Assembly: GCA_963734865.1 (NCBI GenBank)
Contig: CAVTIV010000018.1
Coordinates: 148,900 to 212,899 of the forward strand
Source of the DNA: CBDCUW01 sp963734865
GTDB taxonomy: Bacteria; Planctomycetota; Planctomycetia; Pirellulales; Pirellulaceae
Direction: 5' to 3'
DNA: 64,000 nt
Shown piece after piece: positions 9,147-18,110 of the stretch (its first letter is position 1; every line of letters starts with the position of its first letter). The notes beneath the pieces are model-generated. The model did not search any database, was not told the origin of the DNA, and saw only the letters and a program-made list of their open reading frames with translations. A program made the translations under genes and the position numbers.

Positions 9147-10562
9147 CTAGCCGACGCTGCCTTCCATTTGCAATTGAATCAGGCGATTCATCTCGATCGC
9201 ATATTCCATCGGCAATTCCTTGATCAGTGGCTCGATGAACCCGTTGACAATCATCGTGCTGGCTTCCTGTTCGCTCAGTCCGCGGCTAAGCAAGTAGAAC
9301 AACTGCTCTTCGCCGATTCGCGAGACGCTCGCCTCATGGCCGACTTGGACATCTTGCTCAGCGATCTCGATGTAGGGATAGGTATCGCTACGGCTTTCCG
9401 CATCCAGGATCAACGCGTCGCAGACGACGTTGTTCTTGCTGTTGTGGGCACCCGGTTCGACGCGAACCAAACCGCGATAGCTACTGCGACCGCCATTCTT
9501 GCTGATGCTCTTGCTGATGATTTGGCCGGTGGTGTTGGGCGCGGCATGCACCAGTTTCGCCCCTGCGTCCTGGTGTTGACCGGCGCTGGAAAATGCGATC
9601 GACAAGATTTCACCACGGGCGCCCGGTTCCATCATATGCACGGCCGGATACTTCATGGTCAACTTGCTGCCCAAATTGCCATCGACCCATTCCATCGTCG
9701 CGTCACCGTAGGCGTATGCTCGTTTGGTGACCAGGTTGTAGATGTTGTTCGCCCAGTTTTGGATCGTGGTGTAGCGACATCTGGCGTTGTCCTTGACGAT
9801 GACTTCCACGACGGCACTGTGCAGACTTTCGGTGCTGTACATCGGGGCGGTGCAACCTTCGACATAGTGAACGCTGGCACCTTCATCGACGATGATCAAT
9901 GTCCGTTCAAACTGCCCCATGCTCTCCGCGTTGATACGGAAGTAAGCCTGCAGCGGAAAGTCAATGTGGACACCCTTGGGGACATAGATGAATGAACCAC
10001 CTGACCAGACCGCACTGTTGAGCGCCGCGAACTTATTGTCCTCGGTCGGAATGATCTTGCCGAAGTATTCACGCAGCAGATCGGGATGCTCGCGAACCGC
10101 GGTATCGGTGTCGGTGAAGATCACGCCTTGCTTTGCCAGGTCTTCCTCCAGCGAACCATAAATCACTTCACTCTCGAATTGGGCTTTGACACCCGAGAGA
10201 AACTTTCTTTCGGCTTCGGGAATTCCCAATTTCTCGAACGTGTCCTTGATCTCCTGGGGCACGTCATCCCAAGTCTTGCCCTGGTGATCGGTGGGCTTCA
10301 AGTAGTAGTAAATGTCTTGAAAATCGATATCGATATTGCCGCCCCACTTGGGCATCGGTTTCGATTCGAAGATCTCCAATGCGTGCAAGCGAAACTTCCG
10401 CATCCAGTCGGGCTCGCCCTTGATGTCGGAAATCTGATGCACGACCTCGGCATTCAAGCCCTTCTTGGCCTTGAAAACACCGACGGTTTCCGTGCGAAAG
10501 TTGTATTTGTTGATTTCGCCGATTTCGGCAGATTCAGCAGTATCAGTCAGGTCGGTGGCCAT
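9147..10562 (-). CDS. sufB: Fe-S cluster assembly protein SufB
   Basis: The 471-residue protein is complete. It carries the SufB hallmarks KFRLHALEIFESKPMPKWG, GVIFTDTDTAVREHPDLLREYFG, AALNSAVWSGGSFIYVPKGV, TLIIVDEGASVHYVEGCTAP, GDATMEWVDGNLGSKLTMKYP and SRIGEEQLFYLLSRG. SufB forms the scaffold on which a nascent cluster is built, together with SufC and SufD. It lies between sufC (84 bp upstream) and sufD (209 bp downstream) on the same strand. The 209-bp gap to sufD holds no gene. Confidence 0.97.
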   Translation of the reverse strand: MATDLTDTAESAEIGEINKYNFRTETVGVFKAKKGLNAEVVHQISDIKGEPDWMRKFRLHALEIFESKPMPKWGGNIDIDFQDIYYYLKPTDHQGKTWDDVPQEIKDTFEKLGIPEAERKFLSGVKAQFESEVIYGSLEEDLAKQGVIFTDTDTAVREHPDLLREYFGKIIPTEDNKFAALNSAVWSGGSFIYVPKGVHIDFPLQAYFRINAESMGQFERTLIIVDEGASVHYVEGCTAPMYSTESLHSAVVEVIVKDNARCRYTTIQNWANNIYNLVTKRAYAYGDATMEWVDGNLGSKLTMKYPAVHMMEPGARGEILSIAFSSAGQHQDAGAKLVHAAPNTTGQIISKSISKNGGRSSYRGLVRVEPGAHNSKNNVVCDALILDAESRSDTYPYIEIAEQDVQVGHEASVSRIGEEQLFYLLSRGLSEQEASTMIVNGFIEPLIKELPMEYAIEMNRLIQLQMEGSVG

Positions 10563-10646
10563 GTTTGATTTCCCGCAAACGGCAGTTCCGTTCGCTCGCT
10601 AGGTTTTTGGGTGTTTGAAAATCACAAAACTGAGAGGGGCCGCTCG

Positions 10647-11462
10647 TTAAACCGCGGCTTCTTCGGACAACATCTCTTGATTCGCCGCTTCCGCCTCGGG
10701 GTAGGCCTTGCGGATCCGATCGTAACCGAACTGATGCAACTCGTCGGCCAACTCTTTACCGCCCGTTTCCACCAGCCGGCCGCCAAGCATCACATGAGTG
10801 AATTGAGGCGGATTGTGCACGAGCAGTTTGTCGTGGTGAGTGATGATCAGTAGACCCATCTTTTGCTGGCCGATCTCGGCAATCGACTCGCTGGCCAAAC
10901 GAACCGCATCGGCATCGAGCCCCGAGTCGGTCTCGTCAAGAATCGCGAACTTGGGCTGCAGCATCGCCAACTGCAAAATCTCGGCACGTTTCATCTCGCC
11001 CCCCGAAAATCCGTCATTGACGTAACGCCGGGCAAATTCCATATCCATCCGCAAGTGAGCCATCTTTTCTTTCAGCTCCTTGCGAAACTCTCGCATCGGT
11101 ATCAACTCCTCGCCTTCCTTTCGATCGGGACGACGAACATTGGTCGTCGCGTGTCGAAGAAAGTCGGCCATCTTCACCCCGGGAATTGCCATCGGACGCT
11201 GAAACGCCATGAAGATTCCCCGCCGAGCCCGCTGGTCCGGCGACATCGCCAGCACATCGGCACCGTCAAGGGTGATACTGCCACGGGTCACTTCGTAGCC
11301 GGGGTGCCCCATGATCGCCAAGCCAAGAGTGCTCTTGCCGCTACCGTTGGGCCCCATCAACGCATGAGTTTCGCCATGGTTGATCGTCAAATTTACGCCT
11401 CGCAGGATCGGCTTGTCGCCGACCGAAACATGGAGGTCTTCTATTTTCAGTACGTGTGTCAT
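10647..11462 (-). CDS. sufC: Fe-S cluster assembly ATPase SufC
   Basis: This is a 271-residue ABC-type ATPase with Walker A GPNGSGKST (about residue 37), signature FSGGEMKR, Walker B FAILDETDSGLD and the switch histidine in LLIITHHDKLL. The DETDSGLD variant is characteristic of SufC rather than of transport ATPases. It powers conformational change in the SufBC2D scaffold. It is the first structural gene after sufR (100 bp upstream). The C-terminus EEAAV is typical of the family. Confidence 0.96.
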   Translation of the reverse strand: MTHVLKIEDLHVSVGDKPILRGVNLTINHGETHALMGPNGSGKSTLGLAIMGHPGYEVTRGSITLDGADVLAMSPDQRARRGIFMAFQRPMAIPGVKMADFLRHATTNVRRPDRKEGEELIPMREFRKELKEKMAHLRMDMEFARRYVNDGFSGGEMKRAEILQLAMLQPKFAILDETDSGLDADAVRLASESIAEIGQQKMGLLIITHHDKLLVHNPPQFTHVMLGGRLVETGGKELADELHQFGYDRIRKAYPEAEAANQEMLSEEAAV

Positions 11463-11562
11463 ATCTCAATATTGAAAGGGGATCGCTGCTGGTACGTTAT
11501 TCAGCGTGTCAATTCTTTGGCTCAATCCTTCACAGGCATTCGTATCCACGGGCATTCGCGGT

Positions 11563-12240
11563 TCATCGATGGCTCGTCACGTCGGCATTGGCTGTGACGG
11601 CCGAAAACTGGCAACAGGCGTCACCGTCCAACCGACAACTGCTCAAGTGAACCGGTTGTCCCAACGCCTCCGAAATCATCTCTTCTTCCAACCGGCACAT
11701 CGCCCGGTCCTCCGAAACGTCCGTTAACGCAGGGTACGGGCAGGAACCAAAGTCCAACACCGGTAGCGCTCCCACATGGGAAACCTCGGTCGCGATGTCT
11801 CGATCGGCAAACATCTCGGACAGCTTGTGCATCCGAGTCTCAAACGAAGCGTCGTCCTGTTCGGTAAACACTTGCGCTGCGTACTGACGTCCCAATCGGG
11901 CCGCCACCGATGACAGCAGGCGGCGACGAAGAGCGGCGTCTTGGATCATCAGGATTTCTCGCCACATCGCATCGGCCAATTCCGCCGGATCGGCGCCCGC
12001 TCGTCGATGCCCGGCCACCGTCAGCCGATATCGGTAAGTCGGACGACCTCGGCCGCTGACAATCTTTTCTCGATCGATCAGCCCCATCTCCAACAGCCGA
12101 TCCACTCGTTGACGAACCGCCGTCGCCGTCACTCCCAACTGCTCGGTCAATTCGCCGATCCCGAATGCCTCTCCCCCGCGAAGCGCAGCGAGCAACTCTC
12201 GATCGACCGACCTCAATTCGCTTGTCGCGGTTGCTTTCAT
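11563..12240 (-). CDS. sufR: Fe-S sensing transcriptional repressor SufR
   Basis: From the ATG at 12240 the protein has 225 residues. It has an N-terminal winged helix-turn-helix (IGELTEQLGVTATAVRQRVDRL, then SGRGRPTYRYRLT). The C-terminal cluster-binding region has cysteines in FGSCPYPALTD, AMCRLEEEM and SSCRLDGDACCQF, the SufR cysteine pattern that ligates a 4Fe-4S cluster. Known SufR proteins repress suf operons when their cluster is intact. It heads the suf block and has an inverted repeat 56 bp upstream of its start. An upstream in-frame extension to 12675 runs antisense into the glucose dehydrogenase gene and is rejected. Confidence 0.88.
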   Translation of the reverse strand: MKATATSELRSVDRELLAALRGGEAFGIGELTEQLGVTATAVRQRVDRLLEMGLIDREKIVSGRGRPTYRYRLTVAGHRRAGADPAELADAMWREILMIQDAALRRRLLSSVAARLGRQYAAQVFTEQDDASFETRMHKLSEMFADRDIATEVSHVGALPVLDFGSCPYPALTDVSEDRAMCRLEEEMISEALGQPVHLSSCRLDGDACCQFSAVTANADVTSHR

Positions 12241-12296
12241 GGAAATGGCCCTCTGGTGACTGATTCTGACCCCATTTTGACGGATTTTGGCATTTG

Positions 12297-12314
12297 TGAC
12301 AACTGCTGTTGTCA
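12297..12314. promoter_or_regulatory. candidate SufR operator (inverted repeat)
   Basis: A perfect 7-bp inverted repeat, TGACAAC-N4-GTTGTCA, lies between the divergent sufR and glucose dehydrogenase genes, 56 bp upstream of the sufR ATG. The cyanobacterial SufR operator is described as a CAAC/GTTG inverted repeat with a central spacer. Here the spacer between CAAC and GTTG is 4 bp, shorter than the published 6, so the match is partial. The position suits autoregulation of the whole suf block. Confidence 0.5.
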
Positions 12315-12526
12315 TAAATCGGTTGCCGATTCCGCAGGGGGAGCGTTTTTGTCGCCAGATCGGACGCCAAGTCGCCCTGTTTGGGGGAATGGACGCCATT
12401 TGCGTTTTCGACCCCGTGCCGACGGCGTCCAACGGCCCCTCACATGTCGCGAATCCGCCTGATAATATTCTCCGCTCTGCGACACCCCCCCTCCGTTGCC
12501 ATTTTGCCTGCGTCCCTGAGTTCCTC

Positions 12527-13630
12527 ATGAAAGCCGTTGCCGTCACGCCCGGAACGCCGAACAGCGTCCACCTCAAAGAAATCCCAAAACCTTCTTTGAA
12601 ACAAGTCAATGACGGCCACGGCGTGCTGGTTCGCGTGCTGAAGGTCGGCGTCGATGCGACCGATCGAGAAATCAACGACGCGCTCTATGGCAAGGCTCCC
12701 ATTGGCGACGATTTCTTGGTCATTGGGCACGAATCATTCGGTGTTGTCGAAGCGATCGGGCCGAACGTCAAACGCATCAAACCGGGTGACTTTGTGACCG
12801 CCACCGTCCGTCGCCCCGGTGGCTCGATCTACGACCTGATCGGGACCAATGACATGACCAGCGAAGAGGAGTATTACGAGCGCGGTATCAATCTTCGCCA
12901 CGGCTACCTGACCGAGTATTTCGTTGACGAAGAGGAGTACATCGTTCGCGTCCCGCAAGGTCTGAATCACCTGCACGTGCTGATGGAACCGATGAGCTGC
13001 GCCGCCAAGGCCGTCCATCAAGCGTACGAGGCTCAGCAGCGAATGAAGGTCTGGCGGCCACAGGTCGCCTTTGTGCTCGGTGCCGGCCAGATCGGACTGC
13101 TGACGACATTGGTGTTGAAGCTAAAGGGGTTGGAGGTTTTTACGCTGGCGCGAGGCGAATCGCCCAATCGCAAGAGTGAGATTGTCGGGGGCTTGGAGGC
13201 GACCTACATCAGCACGCGACAGACGTCGATGGATGAATTGGTCGAGCAGACGGGCAGACCCGATTTGATCGTCGATGCAACCGGCAGCAGCACGTTGGCG
13301 TTCGAGGCGATGCAACATGTCGGGCACAATGGGGTCGTTGTCTGGACCGGCATCACCGGCGGCAGCAAGTCGATCGAAATACCTTCGGACAAAATCAACT
13401 TAGAATGGGTACTCGGAAACAAATTGCTGTTGGGCAGCGTGAATGCGAACCGAAACCACTTCGAGTTGGGGATTCGCGACTTGGCACTGGGCGAAATGAT
13501 GTTTCCCGGTGTGCTCGAAAAGATTCTCACCAATCCGGTCGATGGCTTGGACAACTACGCCGAGATGATGCGGCTATTGGTGGAAGAGAATGATGCACTG
13601 AAAGTGTTTGTGAATGTCGCCGGCCCGTGA
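12527..13630 (+). CDS. glucose 1-dehydrogenase-like MDR oxidoreductase
   Basis: The 367-residue medium-chain dehydrogenase resembles archaeal-type glucose dehydrogenases, which oxidise glucose to gluconolactone with NAD(P). Catalytic zinc ligands of that family are visible: the Asp in VGVDATDRE, His-Glu in VIGHESFG, and Glu in LMEPMSCAAK. The Rossmann motif is VLGAGQIGLLT at about residue 185. The usual structural-zinc cysteine cluster around residues 90-110 is absent, and that loop here contains no cysteines. I start at the ATG at 12527 (MKAVAVTPGTPNS), where the first strand begins. The longer frame back to 12287 crosses the sufR regulatory region. The gene is divergent from sufR. Confidence 0.78.
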   Translation: MKAVAVTPGTPNSVHLKEIPKPSLKQVNDGHGVLVRVLKVGVDATDREINDALYGKAPIGDDFLVIGHESFGVVEAIGPNVKRIKPGDFVTATVRRPGGSIYDLIGTNDMTSEEEYYERGINLRHGYLTEYFVDEEEYIVRVPQGLNHLHVLMEPMSCAAKAVHQAYEAQQRMKVWRPQVAFVLGAGQIGLLTTLVLKLKGLEVFTLARGESPNRKSEIVGGLEATYISTRQTSMDELVEQTGRPDLIVDATGSSTLAFEAMQHVGHNGVVVWTGITGGSKSIEIPSDKINLEWVLGNKLLLGSVNANRNHFELGIRDLALGEMMFPGVLEKILTNPVDGLDNYAEMMRLLVEENDALKVFVNVAGP

Positions 13631-13895
13631 TGGCTCGACGCACCCGTTTTCGGTGCGATCACAATCAATCGACGCGCTCCGTGGGACGGTCCGATGGCTC
13701 CTGGGGCGGCTCCTGGAACTGCCATGGCCCCGGCCAACAACACATGCAATACCATCGCCGCTTCGTTACTTTGGGTTTTGAAAGGTGATGCTGCGGAAAG
13801 AGCGTTGGTGACATGGAGTTTGGGGTGGTCGGACGCGAAACAAACCGCCGGATCGGATTGGCAACTGCCGACCGAGGGGGCCCGCTTCGGCGAGA

Positions 13896-15119
13896 TCACG
13901 ACTGACGGGCGTCGACCGATTCCAGCGAGACGTTCAAAATCTTCGGCGACAGAACGCGATCAGTCTGAGAATCGAGCGTGAAAGCGACCTGCCGCAGCCT
14001 GGCGATCGCCGCTTTCATCGCCGCGCTGTCGATTTCATGAACATTGATCGGATCTCCGACACCGCGCAGCATCGTAATCGTCAACCGGCCGCCGAGATGT
14101 TGGCGAAATTCTTCCAACCCCTGCATCAGCCGATCAACCGGATTCAATGCTTCATGCCACAGTCGCAATCCGAGTCGCGAAAGACTCTCGCAGACCTTGA
14201 TCGCATCCGCTTCGGGAAAACCATACTTCATCGACGAATAGATGCAATCGATCGCGACGCCAATCGCAACTGCTTCGCCATGACGAAGTTTGTAATTGCT
14301 TAGCGGTTCCAACTTGTGGGCCGACCAGTGACCAAAATCCAGCGGTCTCGCTTCGAGTGTCTCAAACGGGTCGCCACCCTCGGTGATATGACGCAGATGA
14401 AGCATGCACGCTCGGTGGATCGCCCGCGTCGCGATGTTCATCTCGCGATTGCGGATCTCGTCCGCGTGCTGACACAGCCATGTGAATTCGTCACGATCTT
14501 TCAGCAGAGCAACCTTGATCGCTTCACTGAATCCACTTCGGAACTCTCGGTCCGGCAAGGTTTCCAACAGACCCGCGTCGTTGATCACGGCCCAGGGCAC
14601 GGCAAATGTCCCAACCCAGTTCTTTTTGCCGAAGTAGTTAATCGCGTTCTTGACGCCTACTCCCGAGTCGGCTTGGGCCAGCGTTGTCGTCGGCAGGCGA
14701 ACCAGGCGAATGCCGCGATGCGCGATCGCTGCGGCATAACCGGTGGCGTCCAGCATCGCTCCACCCCCAATGGCGACGATGTAACAGCGTCGATCGAGAT
14801 TGTGTTCGTTGATCGCCGACAGCAATTGTTCAACGGTATCGGTTGAGTTCTTGATCGGCTCGCCCCCTTCGACCAGCACGGTCGGCGCGACCAATTCCAC
14901 GGTCGCGGCTCGGGCAAGCTTCCGGGTGATTGTCTCGACACGCGAACTGGCTCGCGCCACGGGGGTCTCGGCAACGACAAGCACCTTGGCAATTCCCCCC
15001 TCGCCACCCACCAGAACATCAAGTAGGCGCGTAAAGTCGTCGCCAGCAATATCGCTGGTCACTCTCAATCGGTGCACATAGGGCACCGCGAATTCGATGT
15101 CCAACGAATCCTCTGGCAT
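13896..15119 (-). CDS. sugar-phosphate cyclase, EboD-like (3-dehydroquinate synthase superfamily)
   Basis: The 407-residue protein has the NAD-binding and metal-binding blocks of the dehydroquinate synthase superfamily: IGGGAMLDATGYAAAIAHRG, VRLPTTTLAQADSGVGVKNA, GFSEAIKVALLKD, LDFGHWSAHKLE and LRHGEAVAIGVAID. The DFGHWSAHKLE and GVGVKNAINYFGKKN segments look more like EboD and sugar-phosphate cyclases of secondary metabolism than like AroB (DHQS usually reads NLGHTFGHAIE). EboD belongs to a conserved precursor-export cluster, but the other ebo genes are not seen here. It may be a primary or a specialised cyclase, and the product is not predictable. The 268-bp gap to the divergent aldo/keto reductase gene should hold both promoters. 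Confidence 0.72.
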   Translation of the reverse strand: MPEDSLDIEFAVPYVHRLRVTSDIAGDDFTRLLDVLVGGEGGIAKVLVVAETPVARASSRVETITRKLARAATVELVAPTVLVEGGEPIKNSTDTVEQLLSAINEHNLDRRCYIVAIGGGAMLDATGYAAAIAHRGIRLVRLPTTTLAQADSGVGVKNAINYFGKKNWVGTFAVPWAVINDAGLLETLPDREFRSGFSEAIKVALLKDRDEFTWLCQHADEIRNREMNIATRAIHRACMLHLRHITEGGDPFETLEARPLDFGHWSAHKLEPLSNYKLRHGEAVAIGVAIDCIYSSMKYGFPEADAIKVCESLSRLGLRLWHEALNPVDRLMQGLEEFRQHLGGRLTITMLRGVGDPINVHEIDSAAMKAAIARLRQVAFTLDSQTDRVLSPKILNVSLESVDARQS

Positions 15120-15387
15120 TACTTTTTGCGTTCCGATGGTGGTTCAGCAGCAGACTGGGGGGCAGGATGGCGGGGAGGCAAAATGCGGGAATGGATCACG
15201 AAAATCGCTCCAGCGACGGCGAGCGGCTATTGATTCCCGGCCCCGTCTCCCCACGCTATTCTAACAGCGAACCGCGTCTCAATCTCGTCGATTTTCGGGC
15301 AGTCGGGTTTTGACCGCCCGCTCGCGGTTTTTTACATCATTTTGATGAGCGGTTTTCGGAATTCCATTCACGAGGGATCTGGCGACG

Positions 15388-16425
15388 ATGCAGCGGCGAC
15401 GATTGGGTGGTAGCGGAGTGGTGGTGAGTGACATTTGCATGGGCACGATGACTTTTGGAGGCCAATGCGACGAGCCGACCAGTCAGGCAATCTGCGATCG
15501 AGCTTGGCAAGCGGGAATTGACTTTTTTGACGCCGCCGAACTCTATCCGGTACCTCCCAATGCGGAAACGATCGGTATCACCGAACAGATCTTTGGTCGG
15601 TGGTTGAAAACCAAGCCCCGAGAAGCGGTGATTGTGGCAACCAAGATCACCGGTCCTGGACACGGCTGGTTCACTCCGCCGGTAAGACACGGTCACACGG
15701 CGCTCGATCGCAGGCAAATCATCGCCGCTTGCGAAGCGTCGCTTCGACGGCTCGATACCGATTATATCGATTTGTACCAGACACACTGGCCCGATCACGG
15801 CATGCCCTACGAGGAAGTGCTCGGTGTGCTGACCGAATTGCGTGACGCGGGAAAGGTCCGTGTCATCGGCTGTAGCAATGAATCCAGTTGGGGCGTCATG
15901 AAAAGCCTGTGGGCAGCCGACGTTCATCATGTCGATCGTTACCAAACGGTGCAAAACAACTTCAGCTTGATCAATCGCCGCTGCGAAAGCGAACTGGCCC
16001 AGATACTCAGACGCGAGCGGCTGAGTTTGCTGCCCTACTCACCACTGGGTGGCGGCGTATTGACGGGCAAGTATCAGAACAGCAATCCAGACGGAGCCAG
16101 ATTTTCATCCTATTTGACTGATGGCAACGACCGGCAAAAAGAGATGGCTCGTCGATTCGTCAACGATCGCACCCTCGAGACGACTCGCCGCTTGGGCCAG
16201 ATTGCCGATTCGATTGGCACCACGGTGACCGCGCTTTCGATCGCCTGGAGTCGCCAGCATGATTTCGTCGCCTCGACCATCATCGGTGCGACATCGATCG
16301 ATCAATTGAACGAATCGCTGCAGGCCGTTGATTTGATTCTCGATCAGCAGACGCTCGATCGCATCGATCAGGTTGATGTCGAGATTCCCAATCCGATGAC
16401 CGAGGATGGACTGCGGCGCCTGTGA
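15388..16425 (+). CDS. aldo/keto reductase
   Basis: This is a 345-residue (beta/alpha)8 aldo/keto reductase of the Tas-like group. It starts MQRRRLGGSGVVVSDICMGTMTFGG. The catalytic tetrad is readable as Asp in DFFDAAELYP, the following Tyr, Lys in VIVATKITG and His in YQTHWPDHG. The NADPH-binding C-terminus contains STIIGATSIDQLNE. Family members reduce aldehydes or ketones with NADPH, and the substrate here is unknown. The gene is divergent from the EboD-like cyclase. Confidence 0.88.
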   Translation: MQRRRLGGSGVVVSDICMGTMTFGGQCDEPTSQAICDRAWQAGIDFFDAAELYPVPPNAETIGITEQIFGRWLKTKPREAVIVATKITGPGHGWFTPPVRHGHTALDRRQIIAACEASLRRLDTDYIDLYQTHWPDHGMPYEEVLGVLTELRDAGKVRVIGCSNESSWGVMKSLWAADVHHVDRYQTVQNNFSLINRRCESELAQILRRERLSLLPYSPLGGGVLTGKYQNSNPDGARFSSYLTDGNDRQKEMARRFVNDRTLETTRRLGQIADSIGTTVTALSIAWSRQHDFVASTIIGATSIDQLNESLQAVDLILDQQTLDRIDQVDVEIPNPMTEDGLRRL

Positions 16426-16513
16426 CGATTACGCCGGCAGAGATCCGTCATTCGTCACTTTGTCATGCCCCAAAATCGTTCCCGATTGCGAAACGCGAAC
16501 TATTTTGGCGTTC

Positions 16514-17112
16514 ATGCGATATGCAATTCTTTCGACTCTGATCGTGATGCTCGTCGGCACTTCCTTGGCAGGTGATTGGTTGACCATGCCGAGCACCTAC
16601 ACGCATGATGCCGGGGGACAGCGAACCACGCAATATCAGGCGATCGCGGCGCCGTCGGCCCCGATGGTGACCAACTTTCGCACCAGCGGCTATACACACA
16701 CACGCAGTTCGCTCGCCTTTGGCCAATCGGCAGACAACTATCACCGTGTCGAGCAGTGGGGCGATCCGGTTCGTCCCTATGGCGAGTGGCGTTTCCCCTA
16801 CCGACCTTTCAGCACCCCCTATCCCAATTGGGCGCACCCTATGCGGGACTCAATTTGGGATTTGGCGGTTACGGCCCCCTCGTCAATCCGTATTCCGGCC
16901 AAAGTCCAAACGGGCCCTATCCCGGAAACGGAATGCCGCCGGGAAATCCTGGCTCACCGGGAAGTCCTGGTACACCGGGTCCGGGCTTTCCCAATGGTAT
17001 CAATGGTGGGCCAAGCAATCCAAACCTCTTCCAACCTTATCCGGCCGGCCCCGGCACACCCTATCCCGTCGCTCCCTACTACGACGGCTATTATCCGAAC
17101 TATCGCCAATAG
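16514..17112 (+). CDS. secreted Gly/Pro-rich protein, frameshifted
   Basis: The N-terminus MRYAILSTLIVMLVGTSLAGDW is a clear signal peptide. Tyrosine-, proline- and glycine-rich sequence follows. The frame changes near 16828 (one base missing in the CCCAATTGGG stretch). The continuation LGAPYAGLNLGFGGYGPLVN leads into a collagen-like region rich in G-x-P steps (PPGNPGSPGSPGTPGPGFPNG) and ends YYPNYRQ at 17112. Corrected length is about 199 residues. I recognise no domain. Such small secreted, low-complexity proteins are common in planctomycetes. The call as a gene rests on the signal peptide and the coherent composition on both sides of the shift. Confidence 0.55.
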
Positions 17113-17180
17113 CATCGCGACTCGGCTAACATCGCGACTCAGCTAACATTGCGAGTCGGCTAACATTGCGAGTCGGCTAA
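17113..17180. repeat. tandem repeat, 4 x 17 bp
   Basis: Four consecutive 17-bp units of the form CATYGCGASTCRGCTAA begin right after the stop codon of the secreted protein. The first two units carry ATCGCGACTC and the last two ATTGCGAGTC. The units are not self-complementary enough to be a terminator. They lie between convergent genes (secreted protein and adk). Confidence 0.85.
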
Positions 17181-17233
17181 CTTCACCGGGCAGCGCCGCG
17201 TTCGGTTCTTTCCCAGTGCCAAGCGTTGTTGTT

Positions 17234-17865
17234 TCAGATCCGCAACCGTGAACGGATTTCGTTTTGAATCTCTTCCGGTCGCGCTGTGCCATCGATACTG
17301 AGTACCAATTCCTTGCGCCGAAAAAGTTCCAACACAGGTTCGGTTTTGGTGTGGTAGTCTCGAAGCCGGTCGGTCAACGCCTGGGGTGTGTCGTCGGGCG
17401 CAAGACGAGCTTTCCTTTGCAAACATCGCAGACGTCTTCCGACGCCGGGCGATGTGAGATCAGGTTGTAGTCCAAGCCACATTGACTGCAGAGTCGTCGG
17501 GATAAGACACGCTCGCGGACGACATCGTCGGGCACATCGATTTGAATCACGGCGTCGATGTCATAGCTCTCCAGAAAGAACTGGGCCTGCGAAGCGCTCC
17601 TTGGGAAACCATCCAAAATGAATCCGTAATTCCAATCGTGTTCGTCCAGTCGTCGACGAACAATCTCTTCGACAACCTCGTCGCCAACCAGGTTTCCAGA
17701 GGCCACGATCCGCTTCACCTTGGCACCAAGTTTGGTGTGGCTTTGAATGTGCCAGCGGAAAATATCGCCGACGCTGATGTGGACCAGGTCATAGGCTTCC
17801 ACAAGCAGACGTGCCTGGGTTCCCTTGCCACATCCCTGAACGCCCATGATCACGTACTTGTGCAT
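17234..17865 (-). CDS. adk: adenylate kinase, frameshifted
   Basis: Adenylate kinase interconverts ATP+AMP and 2 ADP in the cytoplasm. The P-loop is VQGCGKGTQA (with Gln in place of the usual Pro after VxG). DGFPRSASQA follows, and the LID carries two zinc-type Cys pairs, CSQCG and CDVCKG. The frame breaks near 17400 by one missing base. It resumes as DDTPQALTDRLRDYHTKTEP and LVLSIDGTARPEEI, the expected C-terminal core. Corrected length is 210 residues, normal for the family. I use the ATG at 17865 (MHKYVIMGVQG). The longer start at 17886 adds seven residues. Confidence 0.88.
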
Positions 17866-18042
17866 GCCTGTTGCCGCCTCGTGCAAGTGTGATTGAATGA
17901 AAGTGATCTAGCCAACCAGCAACTACCAGAACTGATCACCCGTTCTCTGGTATGAACGTCTGATCTTCAAGTGAATGAATGGTTGTCACGCCAGTCTTCG
18001 CGACCTTCCTCCCCTACGAAACTGCGCGACTCGAAAGGCACT

Positions 18043-18089
18043 GACCCCGTTCTCCCGGACCCCGTTCTCCCGCCGACCCCGTTCTCCCG
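18043..18089. repeat. three copies of a 15-bp repeat
   Basis: GACCCCGTTCTCCCG occurs three times, at 18043-18057, 18058-18072 and 18075-18089, just beyond the 3' end of the MacB-type permease gene. The intergenic stretch 17890-18110 otherwise shows no gene. Confidence 0.85.
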
Positions 18090-18110
18090 CGGATCGCTTC
18101 CATTCGCGGA

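Noticed and set aside
9168..9995. 275-codon open frame on the plus strand
   Set aside because: It is antisense to sufB, whose identity is certain. It has no motif or plausible start context.
11563..12675. Long 370-residue version of SufR starting at 12675
   Set aside because: The extra N-terminal 145 residues run antisense into the dehydrogenase gene, cross the palindrome and show no family resemblance. The helix-turn-helix begins just after the ATG at 12240.
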